DNA of 64,000 bases from Phenylobacterium deserti (GTDB lineage Bacteria > Pseudomonadota > Alphaproteobacteria > Caulobacterales > Caulobacteraceae): positions 744,001 through 808,000 of the forward strand of contig NZ_QFYR01000001.1 in the NCBI RefSeq assembly GCF_003254705.1, read 5' to 3'. A program made the position numbers and the translations under genes. Shown here piece after piece: positions 7,927-17,399 of the stretch (positions are counted from its first letter, which is position 1; the number at the start of each line of letters is the position of its first letter). The notes under the pieces are model-generated. The model did not search any database. It saw only the letters and a program-made list of their open reading frames with translations, and was not told where the DNA came from.

Positions 7927-10303
7927 CGGCCCGCAGCCGCAGGGCGTTGCCGATCACGCTGACCGAGGACAGCGACATCGCCAAGGCCGCGAGCTGCGGC
8001 GACAAGGTCAGCCCCAGCGCCGGATAGAGCAGCCCCGCCGCCAGCGGCACGCCGGCCGCGTTGTAGACGAAGGCGAACACCAGGTTCTGGCGGATGTTGC
8101 GCATCACCGCCCGCGACAGCCGCCGCGCCCGCACGATGCCGTTCAGGTCGCCGGTCAGCAGGGTCACGCCGGCGCTTTCGATCGCCACGTCCGAGCCTGC
8201 GCCCATGGCCAGCGCGACCTCCGCCACCGCCAGCGCCGGCGCGTCGTTGACGCCGTCGCCCGCCATGGCGACCGACCGCCCCTGGGCTCGCAGCTTCTCC
8301 ACCACCGCCGCCTTGTCCTGCGGCAGGACTTCGGCCTCCACCTCCTCGATGCCCAGCCGGCGCGCCACCGACAGGGCCGTCGTGCGGTTGTCGCCGGTCA
8401 GCATAACCAGGCGCACGCCTTCGCTCTTCAGCGCGCGCACCGCTTCCGGCGTGGTCGCCTTGACCGGGTCGGCGATGGCCAGGAGGGCCGCGACCTTCCC
8501 GTCGACGGCGGCGAAGATGGCGCTGGCCCCTTCGGCCCGCAGCGTTTCGGCCTGCCTGCCCAGATCTCCCACTTCAAGGCCTTGCTCGGCGAGAAAGCGG
8601 CCGGACCCCACCAGAATCCGACGGCTGTCCACCACCCCCGTTACGCCCTTGCCCACCGGACTGTCGAACTCGGCCGGTTCGGACAGCGTGAGACCGCGCT
8701 CATGCGCCGCCGCGACGATGGCGTCCGCCAGCGGATGCTCGCTGGCCCGCTCCAGGCTGGCGGCGAGCCGCAGCACCTCGGCCTCGTCCTGTCCCGGCGC
8801 CGTTCGGATAGCGGTCAAGGCAGGGCGACCTTCGGTCAGGGTTCCGGTCTTGTCGACCACCAGGGTGTCGATCTTTTCCAGCCGCTCCAGGGCTTCGGCG
8901 TTCTTGATCAGCACGCCGGCGTTCGCGCCTCGACCGACCCCCACCATGATCGACATTGGGGTCGCCAGCCCCAGCGCACAGGGGCAGGCGATGATCAGCA
9001 CGGACACGGCGGCCACCAGGGCGTAGCTCAAGCGAGGCTCCGGCCCCACGAGCGCCCAGCCCACGAAGGCGGCCAATGCGACGGCGAGCACCGCCGGGAC
9101 GAACCACCCGGACACCCTGTCCGCCAGCCGCTGGATCGGCGCGCGGCTGCGCTGGGCCTGGGCCACCATCTGGACGATCTGCGCCAGCAGGGTGTCCGCC
9201 CCCACGCGGTCCGCGCGCATCACGAACGATCCGGTCTTGTTGATCGAGCCGCCGACGACAGGGTCGCCCGCCTGCTTGGTGACGGGCAGGGACTCACCCG
9301 TCACCATCGACTCGTCGATGCTGACACGGCCTTCCAGCACCTCGCCATCCACCGGGACCTTTTCGCCCGGCCGCACGCGCAGGCGATCGCCTGGCGAGAC
9401 CTGGTCCAGCTGCACCTCTTCGTCGGAGCCGTCCTCGCACACACGGCGCGCGGTTTTCGGCGCTAGGTCCATCAGCGCCTTGATGGCGCCCGAGGTCTGC
9501 TCCCGCGCCCGCAGCTCCAGCAATTGGCCCAGCAGCACCAACACCGTGATCACCGCCGCGGCTTCGAAGTAGACCGGCACGGCGCCGTCGTGACTGCGGA
9601 AGGCGGGCGGGAAGATGCCGGGCGCCAGCACCGCCACGGCGCTGTAGAGCCAGGCCACGCCGACACCCATGGCGATCAGCGTGAACATGTTGAGGTTACG
9701 GCTGCGGATCGAGGCCCACCCGCGCTGGAAAAAGGGCGCCCCGGCCCAAAGAGCCACGGGCGTCGCCAGCGCGAACTGGAGCCAGTTGGAAACCCGCGGC
9801 GCGATCAGCGCGTGCAGATCGAACAGGTGACCGCCCATCTCCAGCGCGAACACCGGCGCGGTCAGCACAAGCGCGATCCAGAACCTCCGGCGGAAATCGA
9901 CCAGCTCCGGGTTCGGCCCCGCGTCTGCGGTGACCAACTCGGGCTCCAGCGCCATGCCGCAAATGGGGCAGCTGCCCGGCCCGACCTGCCGCACCTCCGG
10001 ATGCATCGGACAGGTGTAGATCGCTCCCGCGGGAGCCTTCGCCGCTTCGGACGCGCGTTCCCGATCCAGATACCTGGGCGGGTCGGCGACGAATTTGGTC
10101 CGACAGCCCGCTGAGCAGAAGTGAAAGTCCTCCCCGCCATGCGCCGCATGATGCGGGGTGGCCAGCGGATCCACCTTCATGCCGCAGACCGGATCGGTCG
10201 CCGTCTTGGCGTGATCCGGCTGAGCCCCGTCGCTGCAACAGGCATGGGCATGTTCGTGAACATGGCTGTGGGGATGGGCGTGCGCGTGGCGATCGTCGGA
10301 CAT
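7913..10303 (-). CDS. copA: Copper-translocating P1B-type ATPase CopA with YHS and His-rich N-terminus
   Basis: A 796-residue inner-membrane Cu(I) exporter. The N-terminus lacks the usual HMA (GMTCxxC) domain. It has a His-rich stretch ([15 protein letters not shown]), a YHS domain ([10 protein letters not shown] to FCSAGC, about 36-80) and a heavy-metal-binding module (YTCPMHPEV to CPICGM, about 95-125). The ATPase core shows TGES at about 335-338, the CPC motif in [12 protein letters not shown] (440-442), and the phosphorylated Asp484 in DKTGTLT. The ATG at 10303 follows a good GGAG site. It is divergent from csoR, with two CsoR-type operators in between. Confidence 0.93.
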   Translation of the reverse strand: MSDDRHAHAHPHSHVHEHAHACCSDGAQPDHAKTATDPVCGMKVDPLATPHHAAHGGEDFHFCSAGCRTKFVADPPRYLDRERASEAAKAPAGAIYTCPMHPEVRQVGPGSCPICGMALEPELVTADAGPNPELVDFRRRFWIALVLTAPVFALEMGGHLFDLHALIAPRVSNWLQFALATPVALWAGAPFFQRGWASIRSRNLNMFTLIAMGVGVAWLYSAVAVLAPGIFPPAFRSHDGAVPVYFEAAAVITVLVLLGQLLELRAREQTSGAIKALMDLAPKTARRVCEDGSDEEVQLDQVSPGDRLRVRPGEKVPVDGEVLEGRVSIDESMVTGESLPVTKQAGDPVVGGSINKTGSFVMRADRVGADTLLAQIVQMVAQAQRSRAPIQRLADRVSGWFVPAVLAVALAAFVGWALVGPEPRLSYALVAAVSVLIIACPCALGLATPMSIMVGVGRGANAGVLIKNAEALERLEKIDTLVVDKTGTLTEGRPALTAIRTAPGQDEAEVLRLAASLERASEHPLADAIVAAAHERGLTLSEPAEFDSPVGKGVTGVVDSRRILVGSGRFLAEQGLEVGDLGRQAETLRAEGASAIFAAVDGKVAALLAIADPVKATTPEAVRALKSEGVRLVMLTGDNRTTALSVARRLGIEEVEAEVLPQDKAAVVEKLRAQGRSVAMAGDGVNDAPALAVAEVALAMGAGSDVAIESAGVTLLTGDLNGIVRARRLSRAVMRNIRQNLVFAFVYNAAGVPLAAGLLYPALGLTLSPQLAALAMSLSSVSVIGNALRLRAVRLG

Positions 10304-10327
10304 CAGGAGTGCCTCCTGGTCCGCCAG

Positions 10328-10348
10328 GTATACCCCCGTGGGGCATAT
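10328..10348. promoter_or_regulatory. CsoR-type operator 1
   Basis: GTATACCCCCGTGGGGCATA, an imperfect palindrome with the C-run/G-run and TAT edges typical of CsoR operators. It lies 25 bp from the copA start and 50 bp from the csoR start, so it can govern both promoters. Confidence 0.7.
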
Positions 10349-10352
10349 TGCA

Positions 10353-10372
10353 ATTACCCCCGGGGGGTATAT
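10353..10372. promoter_or_regulatory. CsoR-type operator 2
   Basis: ATTACCCCCGGGGGGTATAT, a near-perfect palindrome of the CsoR type (TACCCCC/GGGGGTA). It is centred 24-25 bp from operator 1, about two helical turns plus, suggesting binding on similar faces. It is 25 bp upstream of the csoR ATG. Confidence 0.75.
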
Positions 10373-10397
10373 GTTCGCTCCAGATCGAGGACGCCGC

Positions 10398-10673
10398 ATG
10401 GAACGCGACAACAAATCCAAACTGCTGAACCGCCTGAATCGGATCGAAGGTCAGGTGCGCGGCGTCCATCGGATGGTGGAAGAAGACCGCTACTGCATCG
10501 ACATCCTGACCCAGCTGCAGGCTGTGCGGGCCGCCATGGCCAAGGTGGAAACCGAGATCCTTCGCGATCACCTCGGGCACTGCATCGAGGGCGCGATCGT
10601 CAGCGGCGACAAGGACGAACAACGGCGCAAGGCCGCCGAGCTGATCCAACTTCTGGAACGTGGAACCCGATGA
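10398..10673 (+). CDS. csoR: Copper-sensing repressor CsoR (DUF156 family)
   Basis: A 91-residue all-helical repressor that leaves DNA when it binds Cu(I). The start [18 protein letters not shown] is the family signature. The metal ligands match the CsoR C-H-C set in spacing: Cys33, His58 and Cys62 (25 and 4 apart, as in M. tuberculosis CsoR), which argues against FrmR/RcnR function. The ATG at 10398 has GAGGA upstream; an upstream in-frame GTG would run through the operators. The stop overlaps the ATG of the next gene (ATGA), so csoR and the Met/His-rich protein are coupled. Confidence 0.93.
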   Translation: MERDNKSKLLNRLNRIEGQVRGVHRMVEEDRYCIDILTQLQAVRAAMAKVETEILRDHLGHCIEGAIVSGDKDEQRRKAAELIQLLERGTR

Positions 10674-12037
10674 AGACCCTGTTCTCGGCGGCTGGCGCCG
10701 CCGCCCTGTTGCTGGCCCTGCCCGCCGCGGCCCAGGACCACGCCCAGATGGATCACGGCCAGATGGACCACGGGCAAATGGACAACGGGCAAATGGATCA
10801 TGGTCAGATGAGCCATGGCGCGACGGACCGAGCGCAGGCGGACCACGCGCCCATGGCTATGAACCACGCGGAGGCCGGAGCCCTCGGCGCCTATCCGATG
10901 GGCCGCGATGCATCAGGCACCGCCTGGCAGCCCGACGCTTCGCCCCACCACATGGGCGGCCGCATGGTCGGCCCTTGGAGCGTCATGACTCACGCCCAAC
11001 TCTACGGCGTCTATGACTGGCAGGAGGGCCCGCGCGGCGGGGAAAAGAGCTTCGTCGCCGGCATGGCCATGGCCAGCGCCCGGCGGGCGCTCGACAACGG
11101 CGACACCCTCACCTTCACCACCATGCTCAGCCCCGACCCCTTCATGGGCAAGAGCGGCTATCCCCTGCATCTGGCGTCAGGCGAGACCGCCAACGGGATC
11201 GATCCACTGATCGACCGCCAGCATCCCCACGACCTCTTCATGGAGCTGTCGGCCGCTTACGCCCACCGGCTCGGCGCCAAGGACAGCGTCTTCATCTACG
11301 CCGGCCTGCCGGGGGAGCCGGCCTTCGGCCCGCCGACTTTCATGCACCGCCTGTCCATCATGGACAGCCCCGAGGCGCCGATCAGCCACCACTGGCTGGA
11401 CTCCACCCACATCACCTTCGGCGTGGTGACGGCCGGCTTTGTCCACGACGACTGGAAGCTCGAGGTGTCGCGCTTCAAGGGGCGGGAGCCGGACGAGAAG
11501 CGCTTCAACTTCGAAACCCCGAAGCTCGACTCGACGGCGGCCCGCGTCTCCTGGAACCCCACCGCGAACTGGTCGCTGCAGGCGTCCTGGGCCGACATGA
11601 AGAGTCCGGAGCAGCTTGAGCCGGAGATGGACCAGACCCGCTGGTCGGCTAGCGGCATCTACACCGTGCCCGTCGGCGCCGAAGGCTGGTGGTCCACCAC
11701 CGCGGCGTGGGGCCGGCGCACCGGCGCACACCAGGACCTGGACGCCTTCACTTTCGAGAGCGCGCTGAAGCCCAATGCGGCATGGACCGCCTTTGCCCGG
11801 GCTGAACGGGCGGAGAATGACGAACTGCTGCTGGGCGACGGCGACCATCACCATGGCCCCGCCTATAAGGTCGGCAAGCTGTCGGTCGGGGCGATCCGCG
11901 ACTTCCGCGTCAACGACCACGTCAGCCTGGGGTTGGGCGGTCTCTATGCCTGGAACTTCGTGCCGGACGCGCTGGAAGCGTCTTACGGCGGAGACCCGAA
12001 CGGCGCCATGGCCTTCCTCCGCCTGACCCTTCGCTAG
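10670..12037 (+). CDS. Met/His-rich exported protein of the copper locus, outer-membrane barrel suspected
   Basis: A 455-residue exported protein: signal peptide [22 protein letters not shown], then five tandem QM(D/S)(H/N)G units at codons from 10745 to 10819 and further Met/His pairs, a copper-binding composition like PcoB/CopB. The remainder has alternating beta patterns (WSLQASWADM, VSLGLGGLYAWNF, AFLRLTLR with C-terminal aromatic/Leu pattern), fitting a beta barrel. Conserved-looking blocks include IDRQHPHDLFMELSAAYAH and HHWLDSTHITFGV, rich in His and Asp. It is coupled to csoR by ATGA and ends at an intrinsic terminator. I do not recognise a named family; a role in periplasmic or outer-membrane copper handling is inferred. 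Confidence 0.8.
   Translation: MKTLFSAAGAAALLLALPAAAQDHAQMDHGQMDHGQMDNGQMDHGQMSHGATDRAQADHAPMAMNHAEAGALGAYPMGRDASGTAWQPDASPHHMGGRMVGPWSVMTHAQLYGVYDWQEGPRGGEKSFVAGMAMASARRALDNGDTLTFTTMLSPDPFMGKSGYPLHLASGETANGIDPLIDRQHPHDLFMELSAAYAHRLGAKDSVFIYAGLPGEPAFGPPTFMHRLSIMDSPEAPISHHWLDSTHITFGVVTAGFVHDDWKLEVSRFKGREPDEKRFNFETPKLDSTAARVSWNPTANWSLQASWADMKSPEQLEPEMDQTRWSASGIYTVPVGAEGWWSTTAAWGRRTGAHQDLDAFTFESALKPNAAWTAFARAERAENDELLLGDGDHHHGPAYKVGKLSVGAIRDFRVNDHVSLGLGGLYAWNFVPDALEASYGGDPNGAMAFLRLTLR
10745..10819 (+). repeat. Five tandem 15-bp repeats encoding QM(D/S)(H/N)G
   Basis: Five in-frame 15-bp units, the first being CAGATGGATCACGGC, differ mostly at silent positions. This suggests selection on the Met/His peptide rather than very recent slippage. 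They give the mature N-terminus of the copper-locus protein a soft-metal-binding string. Confidence 0.9.
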
Positions 12038-12045
12038 ACCACCAC

Positions 12046-12069
12046 AGGGTCCGCTTCGGCGGGCCCTTT
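12046..12069 (+). terminator. Intrinsic terminator of the csoR unit
   Basis: AGGGTCCGC-TTCG-GCGGGCCCT followed by TTTC: a 9-bp stem with one G-U pair and a stable UUCG tetraloop, starting 8 bp after the stop of the Met/His-rich protein gene. Confidence 0.85.
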
Positions 12070-12092
12070 CGCAGGCCTGGGCCACAAAAGGC

Positions 12093-12122
12093 GAAGGCCC
12101 GCCGGGTTACCGGCGGGCCTTC
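12093..12122. terminator. Strong hairpin, terminator of the tRNA-Ala unit
   Basis: GAAGGCCCGCCGG and CCGGCGGGCCTTC form a perfect 13-bp stem with a GTTA loop, immediately beyond the CCA end of the minus-strand tRNA. On the minus strand it is followed by GCCTTTTG, a short T-run, so it most likely ends tRNA transcription. Confidence 0.75.
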
Positions 12123-12123
12123 A

Positions 12124-12199
<76 letters not shown>

Positions 12200-12274
12200 A
12201 GGTCTTTTTTGTCTTGCCGAGGTTGGCTCCCGGCGAGGCGCGGAACCTATTCAAAGGGCTCCGGCGGATCAAGC

Positions 12275-12306
12275 CCGGCCGGCGGTTTTTTTTCACCGCC
12301 GGCCGG
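12275..12306. terminator. 12-bp perfect hairpin with a T-rich loop
   Basis: CCGGCCGGCGGT (12275-12286) and ACCGCCGGCCGG (12295-12306) enclose the loop TTTTTTTC. It begins 9 bp after the stop of the minus-strand FYDLN-acid gene and is the likely 3' end of its mRNA. Unusually the homopolymer is in the loop, not after the stem, so it may act as a stability element rather than a classic terminator. The rest of 12200-12315 holds nothing I can name. Confidence 0.5.
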
Positions 12307-12315
12307 ACCTGGAAA

Positions 12316-12786
12316 TCAGCGCTCGTCGTCGCCTTCTTCAGGCAGGCCTTCGATCTCGGTGTCGTCGAAATCGTCGTCCTCTTCCTCGAGGAACGGCACG
12401 TCGTCGGCTTCCTCGACGTCCTCGTCATCCGAGAACTCGCCCAGGTCGTCGCCGGCAGGGCCGACGCCCGGCTCAGCCGCATCCTCGTCGTCGTCGCCGG
12501 CCAGCGGCGGCTCGTCCGCCACCTCGTCCAGCTCCGGCGCGCCGACGTCTTCTTCTTCGTCCTCGTCGGACTCGGTATCCTTGCCGCGAACCTGATCCTC
12601 GCGCTCGTCATCCGCCTCGGTGTCGGGCGTGATGGCGCGGGCCCGGACGCGGCGGTTGCGGACCGCTTCGTCGGGATCGAACTCAGTGGCGCACTTCGGG
12701 CAATGAGCCGGGCGCTTGTTGAGATCGTAGAACTTCGCTTGGCAGTGCGGGCAGATCTGCTTCGTGCCCAGTTCGGGATTGGCCAA
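12316..12786 (-). CDS. TIGR02300 / FYDLN-acid family zinc-ribbon protein
   Basis: A 156-residue protein. The N-terminus has a zinc ribbon (ICPHCQAKFYDLNKRPAHCPKC, whose paired CxxC motifs sit at about residues 11-14 and 28-31) containing the family hallmark FYDLN. The rest, about residues 60-156, is extremely acidic and low in complexity (DEDEEEDV, DDEDVEEADD, EEEDDDFDD) and surely disordered. The family is alphaproteobacterial and uncharacterised. I chose the TTG at 12786 (MANPELGTKQ) because the family begins there and GAGGAT precedes it. It is divergent from aroA across 122 bp. Confidence 0.88.
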   Translation of the reverse strand: MANPELGTKQICPHCQAKFYDLNKRPAHCPKCATEFDPDEAVRNRRVRARAITPDTEADDEREDQVRGKDTESDEDEEEDVGAPELDEVADEPPLAGDDDEDAAEPGVGPAGDDLGEFSDDEDVEEADDVPFLEEEDDDFDDTEIEGLPEEGDDER

Positions 12787-12908
12787 GTAGGCGATCCTCG
12801 TCTTGGTCTTGGAATGGGAAGGCGGGCTCCCTTGCCACGCGTGAGGGTGGCTGTCAAAAGCAATCCCCCTCGTGAAATCAACGGCCCTTGGGAGGCTCGT
12901 TTCGTACA

Positions 12909-14240
12909 ATGACGGCGGCTGCACTGACCGCCAGGCGCGCAGGCCCTCTGAAGGGCCGCGTGCGGGCTCCCGGGGACAAGTCGATCTCCCACCGCGCTCT
13001 GATCCTGGGCGCGCTGGCGAGCGGCGTGACCAACATTCAGGGCTTGCTGGAGGGCGAGGACGTCAAGCGCACCGCCGCCGCCATGGCGAGCTTCGGCGCC
13101 GCCGTCGAACGCCTGGGTGAAGGCCGCTGGCGCGTCGAGGGCAAGGGCGGCTTCGCCGAACCGTCGGACGTGGTGGACTGCGGAAACGCCGGCACCGGCG
13201 TGCGCCTGATCATGGGCGCGGCCGCGGGCTTCGACCTGTCCGTCACCTTCACGGGCGACAGCTCCCTGCGCAGCCGGCCCATGAACCGGGTGCTGAACCC
13301 GCTGGGCGAAATGGGCGCGACATGGATCGCCCGTTCGGGCGGCCGCCTCCCGCTGACCCTGAAGGGCGGCGGGCTGAAGCGTATCGACTATCGCGTCCCG
13401 GTGCCCTCCGCACAGGTGAAGTCGGCGGTGCTGTTGGCCGGCTTGATGGCCGACGGCGGCGTCGAGATCTTCGAGCCGGAAGCCACCCGCGATCACACCG
13501 AGCGAATGCTGATCGGCTTCGGCGCTCAGCTGCAGGTGGCCGAACAGGACGGCGGCAGCCGCATCGTCCTGCCGGGCGGCCAGTCGCTGAAGGCCACCGA
13601 CATCCATGTGCCCGGCGATCCCTCCTCGGCGGCCTTCCCGCTGGTGGCGGCGATCATCACCCCGGGCTCCGAAGTCACCGTCGAGGGCATGCTGCTGAAC
13701 CCTTCGCGGATCGGCCTGCTGGACACCCTCGGCGAGATGGGCGCCGACCTGTCGGTCACCAACATCCGCGATGAAGGCGGCGAGACCGTCGGCGACGTCA
13801 CCGCCCGCTACTCGCAGCTGGAAGGCGTGGTCGTTCCGCCCGAGCGGGCGCCGTCCATGATCGACGAGTACCCGATCCTCTGCATCGCCGCGGCTTTCGC
13901 TGACGGCCAGACCGTCATGCGCGGCATCGGCGAGATGCGGGTCAAGGAAAGTGACCGCATCGCCCTGATGGCGGCCGGTCTCCAGGCCTGCGGCGTCGCC
14001 ATCGAGGAAGAGCCCGAGGGCATGATCGTCACCGGCGCCAAGTCGGTGAAGGGCGGCGCCCGCGTCACCACGCACGGCGACCACCGCATCGCCATGAGCC
14101 ACCTGATCCTCGGCCAGGTCTCGCAGGAGCCGATCAGCGTCGACGAACCCGGCATGATCGCCACCAGCTTCCCCACCTTCGTGGAGATGATCCGCGGGCT
14201 TGGCGGCGACATCGCCGCCGAAGAGCCGGTGGCCGCTTGA
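12909..14240 (+). CDS. aroA: 3-phosphoshikimate 1-carboxyvinyltransferase (EPSP synthase)
   Basis: A 443-residue enzyme of the shikimate pathway that joins shikimate-3-phosphate and PEP. Visible motifs are the substrate-binding [12 protein letters not shown] near residue 20-32, [13 protein letters not shown] (about 90-102), [11 protein letters not shown] and RVKESDRIA with GDHRIAMS near the C-terminus. The GNAGTG and SLRSRP patterns and alphaproteobacterial origin suggest the class II type, often less sensitive to glyphosate; this is inference. The ATG at 12909 follows GGAGG at a long spacing of 13 nt. Its stop overlaps the TTG start of cmk. Confidence 0.96.
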   Translation: MTAAALTARRAGPLKGRVRAPGDKSISHRALILGALASGVTNIQGLLEGEDVKRTAAAMASFGAAVERLGEGRWRVEGKGGFAEPSDVVDCGNAGTGVRLIMGAAAGFDLSVTFTGDSSLRSRPMNRVLNPLGEMGATWIARSGGRLPLTLKGGGLKRIDYRVPVPSAQVKSAVLLAGLMADGGVEIFEPEATRDHTERMLIGFGAQLQVAEQDGGSRIVLPGGQSLKATDIHVPGDPSSAAFPLVAAIITPGSEVTVEGMLLNPSRIGLLDTLGEMGADLSVTNIRDEGGETVGDVTARYSQLEGVVVPPERAPSMIDEYPILCIAAAFADGQTVMRGIGEMRVKESDRIALMAAGLQACGVAIEEEPEGMIVTGAKSVKGGARVTTHGDHRIAMSHLILGQVSQEPISVDEPGMIATSFPTFVEMIRGLGGDIAAEEPVAA

Positions 14241-14893
14241 GCGGCGGCTTCGTCATCGCGGTGGACGGCCCGGCGGCGTCCGGCAAGGGTACCGTCGCGA
14301 GCCGCCTCGGCGCGCTCTACCGCCTCCCCGTTCTCGACACCGGCCTGCTCTATCGCGCCGTGGGCGTGATCCTCCAGCGGGCCGGCGGCGATCTCGACGA
14401 CGTCGAAGGCGCCGCCCAGGTCGCGGCCAAGCTGTCGCCGGTAATGCTGGCCGATCCCGCCTTCCGGACCCGCGTCGCCGGCGAGGCGGCCAGCCGCGTG
14501 GGCGCTCACCCGCCCGTTCGCGCCGCCCTGCTGAAATTCCAGCGCGACTTCGCCGCCCAAGCTGGCGGCGCCATTCTCGACGGCCGCGACATAGGCACGG
14601 TGATCGCCCCCGACGCGCCGGCCAAGCTGTTCGTCACCGCCTCGCCGGAGGTGCGGGCCGAGCGGCGCTGGCGCCAGCTGGTGGGTCAGGGCGAGATGGT
14701 GGTGCTTTCCGACATCCTGGCCGACATCCGCACCCGCGACGCCCGTGACGCCGGGCGCGAGGCTGCGCCCCTTCGCCAGGCCGAGGACGCCGTCTTGCTG
14801 GACACCTCGGAAATGACTATAGAACAAGCCGCCGATGCGGCCCGCCGCATCGTCGAGGCGGCGCGCGCCCGCTGGGAAGCTTCGGCGACCTGA
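14237..14893 (+). CDS. cmk: Cytidylate kinase
   Basis: A 218-residue (d)CMP kinase. The P-loop [15 protein letters not shown] lies near residues 10-24; [11 protein letters not shown] and [15 protein letters not shown], with RDIGT binding the nucleotide, are family signatures, and the lid region has [14 protein letters not shown]. The TTG start at 14237 overlaps the aroA stop (TTGA), giving coupled translation. The aroA-cmk-rpsA order is common in proteobacteria. It is separated from rpsA by 166 bp that likely holds the rpsA promoter and leader. Confidence 0.96.
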   Translation: MSGGFVIAVDGPAASGKGTVASRLGALYRLPVLDTGLLYRAVGVILQRAGGDLDDVEGAAQVAAKLSPVMLADPAFRTRVAGEAASRVGAHPPVRAALLKFQRDFAAQAGGAILDGRDIGTVIAPDAPAKLFVTASPEVRAERRWRQLVGQGEMVVLSDILADIRTRDARDAGREAAPLRQAEDAVLLDTSEMTIEQAADAARRIVEAARARWEASAT

Positions 14894-15059
14894 CGGCAAA
14901 TCCAACCGCGCCTTTCCCTCTGACGGCTGCGGGCAGATTTCACAAAGATGCGCGGGAACGCCCTGCGCCTTCGGTTCAACCCCTAACCGACGCGAGGACT
15001 CCCTCCGGCGCCATGCGCTCTGGGGTCCATGCGTCATTCGAAGAAGACGAAAGATCCAT

Positions 15060-16769
15060 ATGGCTGACGATATGAGCCTGAACCCGACGCGGGACGACTT
15101 CTCCGCGCTTCTCAACGAGTCCCTCGGCGGACGCGACTTCATGGAAGGCCAAGTGGTCCATGGCAAGGTCGTGGCCATCGAGAAGGACTTCGCGATCATC
15201 GACGTCGGTCTGAAGACCGAAGGCCGCGTGCCGCTGAAGGAATTCGGCCTTGGCGAAGACGGCAAGCCGACCCTGAAGACCGGCGACACTGTCGAGGTGT
15301 TCCTCGAGCGCGTCGAGAACGCCATGGGCGAAGCGGTCATCAGCCGCGACAAGGCCCGCCGCGAAGAAGCCTGGACCCGCCTCGAAGCCGTGTACGAGCG
15401 GAACGAGCCGGTCATGGGCTCCATCGTCGGCCGCGTGAAGGGCGGCTTCACCGTCGACCTGGGCGGCGCCTCGGCCTTCCTGCCGGGTTCGCAAGTCGAC
15501 ATCCGTCCGGTCCGCGACGTCGGCCCGCTCATGGGTCGCGAGCAGCCGTTCGCCATCCTCAAGATGGACCGTCCGCGCGGCAACATCGTCGTGTCGCGTC
15601 GCGCCATCCTGGAAGAAGCCCGCGCCGAGCAGCGCACCGAGCTGGTGTCGCAGCTGCAAGAGGGTGAAGTCCGCGAAGGCGTGGTCAAGAACATCACCGA
15701 CTACGGTGCGTTCGTGGACCTCGGCGGCATCGACGGCCTGCTGCACGTCACCGACATGAGCTGGAAGCGCGTCAACCACCCGAGCCAAGTCCTGGCCGTG
15801 GGCGACACCGTCAAGGTGCAGATCGTCAAGATCAACCCCGAGACCCAGCGCATCTCGCTCGGCATGAAGCAGCTGCAGTCGGATCCGTGGGACGGCGTTG
15901 AAGCCAAGTACCCGGTCGGCGCGAAGTTCACCGGTCGCATCACCAACATCACCGACTACGGCGCCTTCGTGGAGCTGGAGCCGGGCGTTGAAGGCCTGGT
16001 GCACGTCTCGGAAATGTCCTGGACCAAGAAGAACGTCCACCCGGGCAAGATCGTCTCCACCTCTCAGGAAGTGGAAGTGGTCGTCCTGGACGTCGATCCG
16101 TCCAAGCGCCGCGTCAGCCTCGGCCTGAAGCAAGCCATGGCCAACCCGTGGGACGCCTTCCTCGAGGCTCACCCGATCGGCTCGACCGTCGAAGGCGAAG
16201 TCAAGAACGCCACCGAGTTCGGCCTGTTCATCGGCCTGGACAACGACATCGACGGCATGGTGCACCTGTCCGACCTCGACTGGTCGGCGCCGGGTGAAGA
16301 AGCCATCGCCCGCTACAACAAGGGCGACGTGGTCAAGGCCCGCGTCCTCGACGTCGACGTCGAGAAGGAGCGCATCTCGCTCGGCATCAAGCAGCTTTCG
16401 GGCGACCCGATGACCGGCGACACGTTCCGCAAGGGCCAGACCGTCACCTGCACCGTCACCGAGATCACCTCGGGCGGCATCGAGGTGAAGTTCGGCGAGG
16501 ACGAAGCGCCGATGACGGCCTTCATCCGCAAGTCGGACCTGTCGCGCGATCGTGCGGACCAACGTCCGGAACGCTTCGCCGTCGGCGACCGTGTCGACGC
16601 CCAGATCACCAACGTGGACAAGGCCGCCCGCCGTGTCTCGCTGTCGGTCAAGGCGCTCGAAATGGCGGAAGAGAAGGAAGCCATCGAACAGTTCGGCTCC
16701 TCCGACTCCGGCGCCTCGCTGGGCGACATCCTCGGCGCGGCTCTTCGCGAGAAGGCCAAGGGCGAGTAA
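15060..16769 (+). CDS. rpsA: 30S ribosomal protein S1
   Basis: A 569-residue protein with six S1 RNA-binding repeats, the standard alphaproteobacterial length. Repeats begin near [80 protein letters not shown] and [15 protein letters not shown]. It recruits mRNAs with weak ribosome sites, relevant where so many genes start with TTG or GTG. Codon choice is strongly biased (CTG, GGC, AAG), matching high expression. Start ATG at 15060 with GAAGAAGACGAAAG upstream. A clear terminator follows at 16820-16856. Confidence 0.98.
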   Translation: MADDMSLNPTRDDFSALLNESLGGRDFMEGQVVHGKVVAIEKDFAIIDVGLKTEGRVPLKEFGLGEDGKPTLKTGDTVEVFLERVENAMGEAVISRDKARREEAWTRLEAVYERNEPVMGSIVGRVKGGFTVDLGGASAFLPGSQVDIRPVRDVGPLMGREQPFAILKMDRPRGNIVVSRRAILEEARAEQRTELVSQLQEGEVREGVVKNITDYGAFVDLGGIDGLLHVTDMSWKRVNHPSQVLAVGDTVKVQIVKINPETQRISLGMKQLQSDPWDGVEAKYPVGAKFTGRITNITDYGAFVELEPGVEGLVHVSEMSWTKKNVHPGKIVSTSQEVEVVVLDVDPSKRRVSLGLKQAMANPWDAFLEAHPIGSTVEGEVKNATEFGLFIGLDNDIDGMVHLSDLDWSAPGEEAIARYNKGDVVKARVLDVDVEKERISLGIKQLSGDPMTGDTFRKGQTVTCTVTEITSGGIEVKFGEDEAPMTAFIRKSDLSRDRADQRPERFAVGDRVDAQITNVDKAARRVSLSVKALEMAEEKEAIEQFGSSDSGASLGDILGAALREKAKGE

Positions 16770-16819
16770 GGCCGCCGCGGCCCGCCGACCCGCGGGCCCA
16801 AGCGATCTGAACTTCTGGG

Positions 16820-16857
16820 AAGCCCCGTCCGGTCCGCCGGGCGGGGCTTTTCTTTTG
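16820..16857 (+). terminator. Intrinsic terminator of rpsA
   Basis: AAGCCCCGTCCGG and CCGGGCGGGGCTT form a long GC-rich stem with a short loop, followed by TTCTTTT. It sits 50 bp after the rpsA stop. Confidence 0.9.
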
Positions 16858-17086
16858 ATAATCGGCCGCTCGCCGCAAAACCGCCTTACAAAGCTTGACA
16901 GTCGCCTCCGTAAACCCTTTTCCACCCTTGAACCGAAGGGCGGAGTCGCCCATGGTCGCGCCGGTTCAAGAGCGCGGCGGGCGGAAGCGGACGGCTTTGC
17001 CGGACGCGCTCCATTCACAAGGGCAGACCCTTCCTGCCCCACACCGGACGAACTCCGCCTGCGGGTGGAAGGGCCAGGGACCTGGG
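16858..17086 (+). promoter_or_regulatory. Promoter and leader region of ihfB
   Basis: Together with the terminator this is a 317-bp gene-free stretch. A -35-like TTGACA lies at 16895-16900 and a weak -10 region (GTAAACCC) about 10-17 nt later, resembling the Caulobacter housekeeping pattern. Transcription from there would give a leader of about 165 nt. The leader has a small hairpin GGGCAG/CTGCCC near 17023-17040. I see no open frame with coding bias and no known RNA motif in it. Confidence 0.45.
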
Positions 17087-17374
17087 ATGATCAAGTCTGA
17101 ACTCATCGCCAAACTCGCCGAAGAGAACCCGCACCTCACGCAGCGGGACATCGAACGCGTCGTCGGCGTGATCCTCGAGCGGATGATCCAGGCTCTGGAG
17201 GAAGGCGGCCGAGTGGAGCTGCGCGGCTTCGGCGCTCTGTCGGTCCGCTCCCGCGACGCCCGCGCCGGCCGCAATCCGCGCACCGGCGAGCCCGTTGACG
17301 TCCGCGCCAAGCACGTGCCCTTCTTCAAGAGCGGCAAAGAACTACGCGAGCGGCTGAACGCCACCGACGAGTAG
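17087..17374 (+). CDS. ihfB: Integration host factor beta subunit
   Basis: A 95-residue HU/IHF-type DNA-bending protein: [21 protein letters not shown] at the dimerisation helices, then [17 protein letters not shown] and the DNA-arm sequence [11 protein letters not shown] with the conserved Pro that intercalates. IHF helps sigma-54 activators at enhancer promoters, which fits the presence of rpoN in the same window. The ATG at 17087 has AGGGAC upstream. The long leader before it suggests regulation of translation. Distinguished from HU by the IHF-beta start and length. Confidence 0.96.
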   Translation: MIKSELIAKLAEENPHLTQRDIERVVGVILERMIQALEEGGRVELRGFGALSVRSRDARAGRNPRTGEPVDVRAKHVPFFKSGKELRERLNATDE

Positions 17375-17399
17375 ACACCCGCAGTCAGGGATCGCGGTC

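Noticed and set aside
10338..10397. Upstream in-frame start of csoR at 10338
   Set aside because: It would translate the second CsoR operator; the ATG at 10398 has a good ribosome site and begins at the family start.
10745..10819. Tandem 15-bp units considered as a CRISPR-like or satellite repeat
   Set aside because: They are in-frame codon repeats with no spacers and encode a Met/His metal-binding string.
14976..17042. A 688-codon open frame antisense to rpsA
   Set aside because: It arises from the GC-skewed third positions of rpsA. The peptide is His/Asp/Val-rich with no domain, and rpsA itself is unmistakable.
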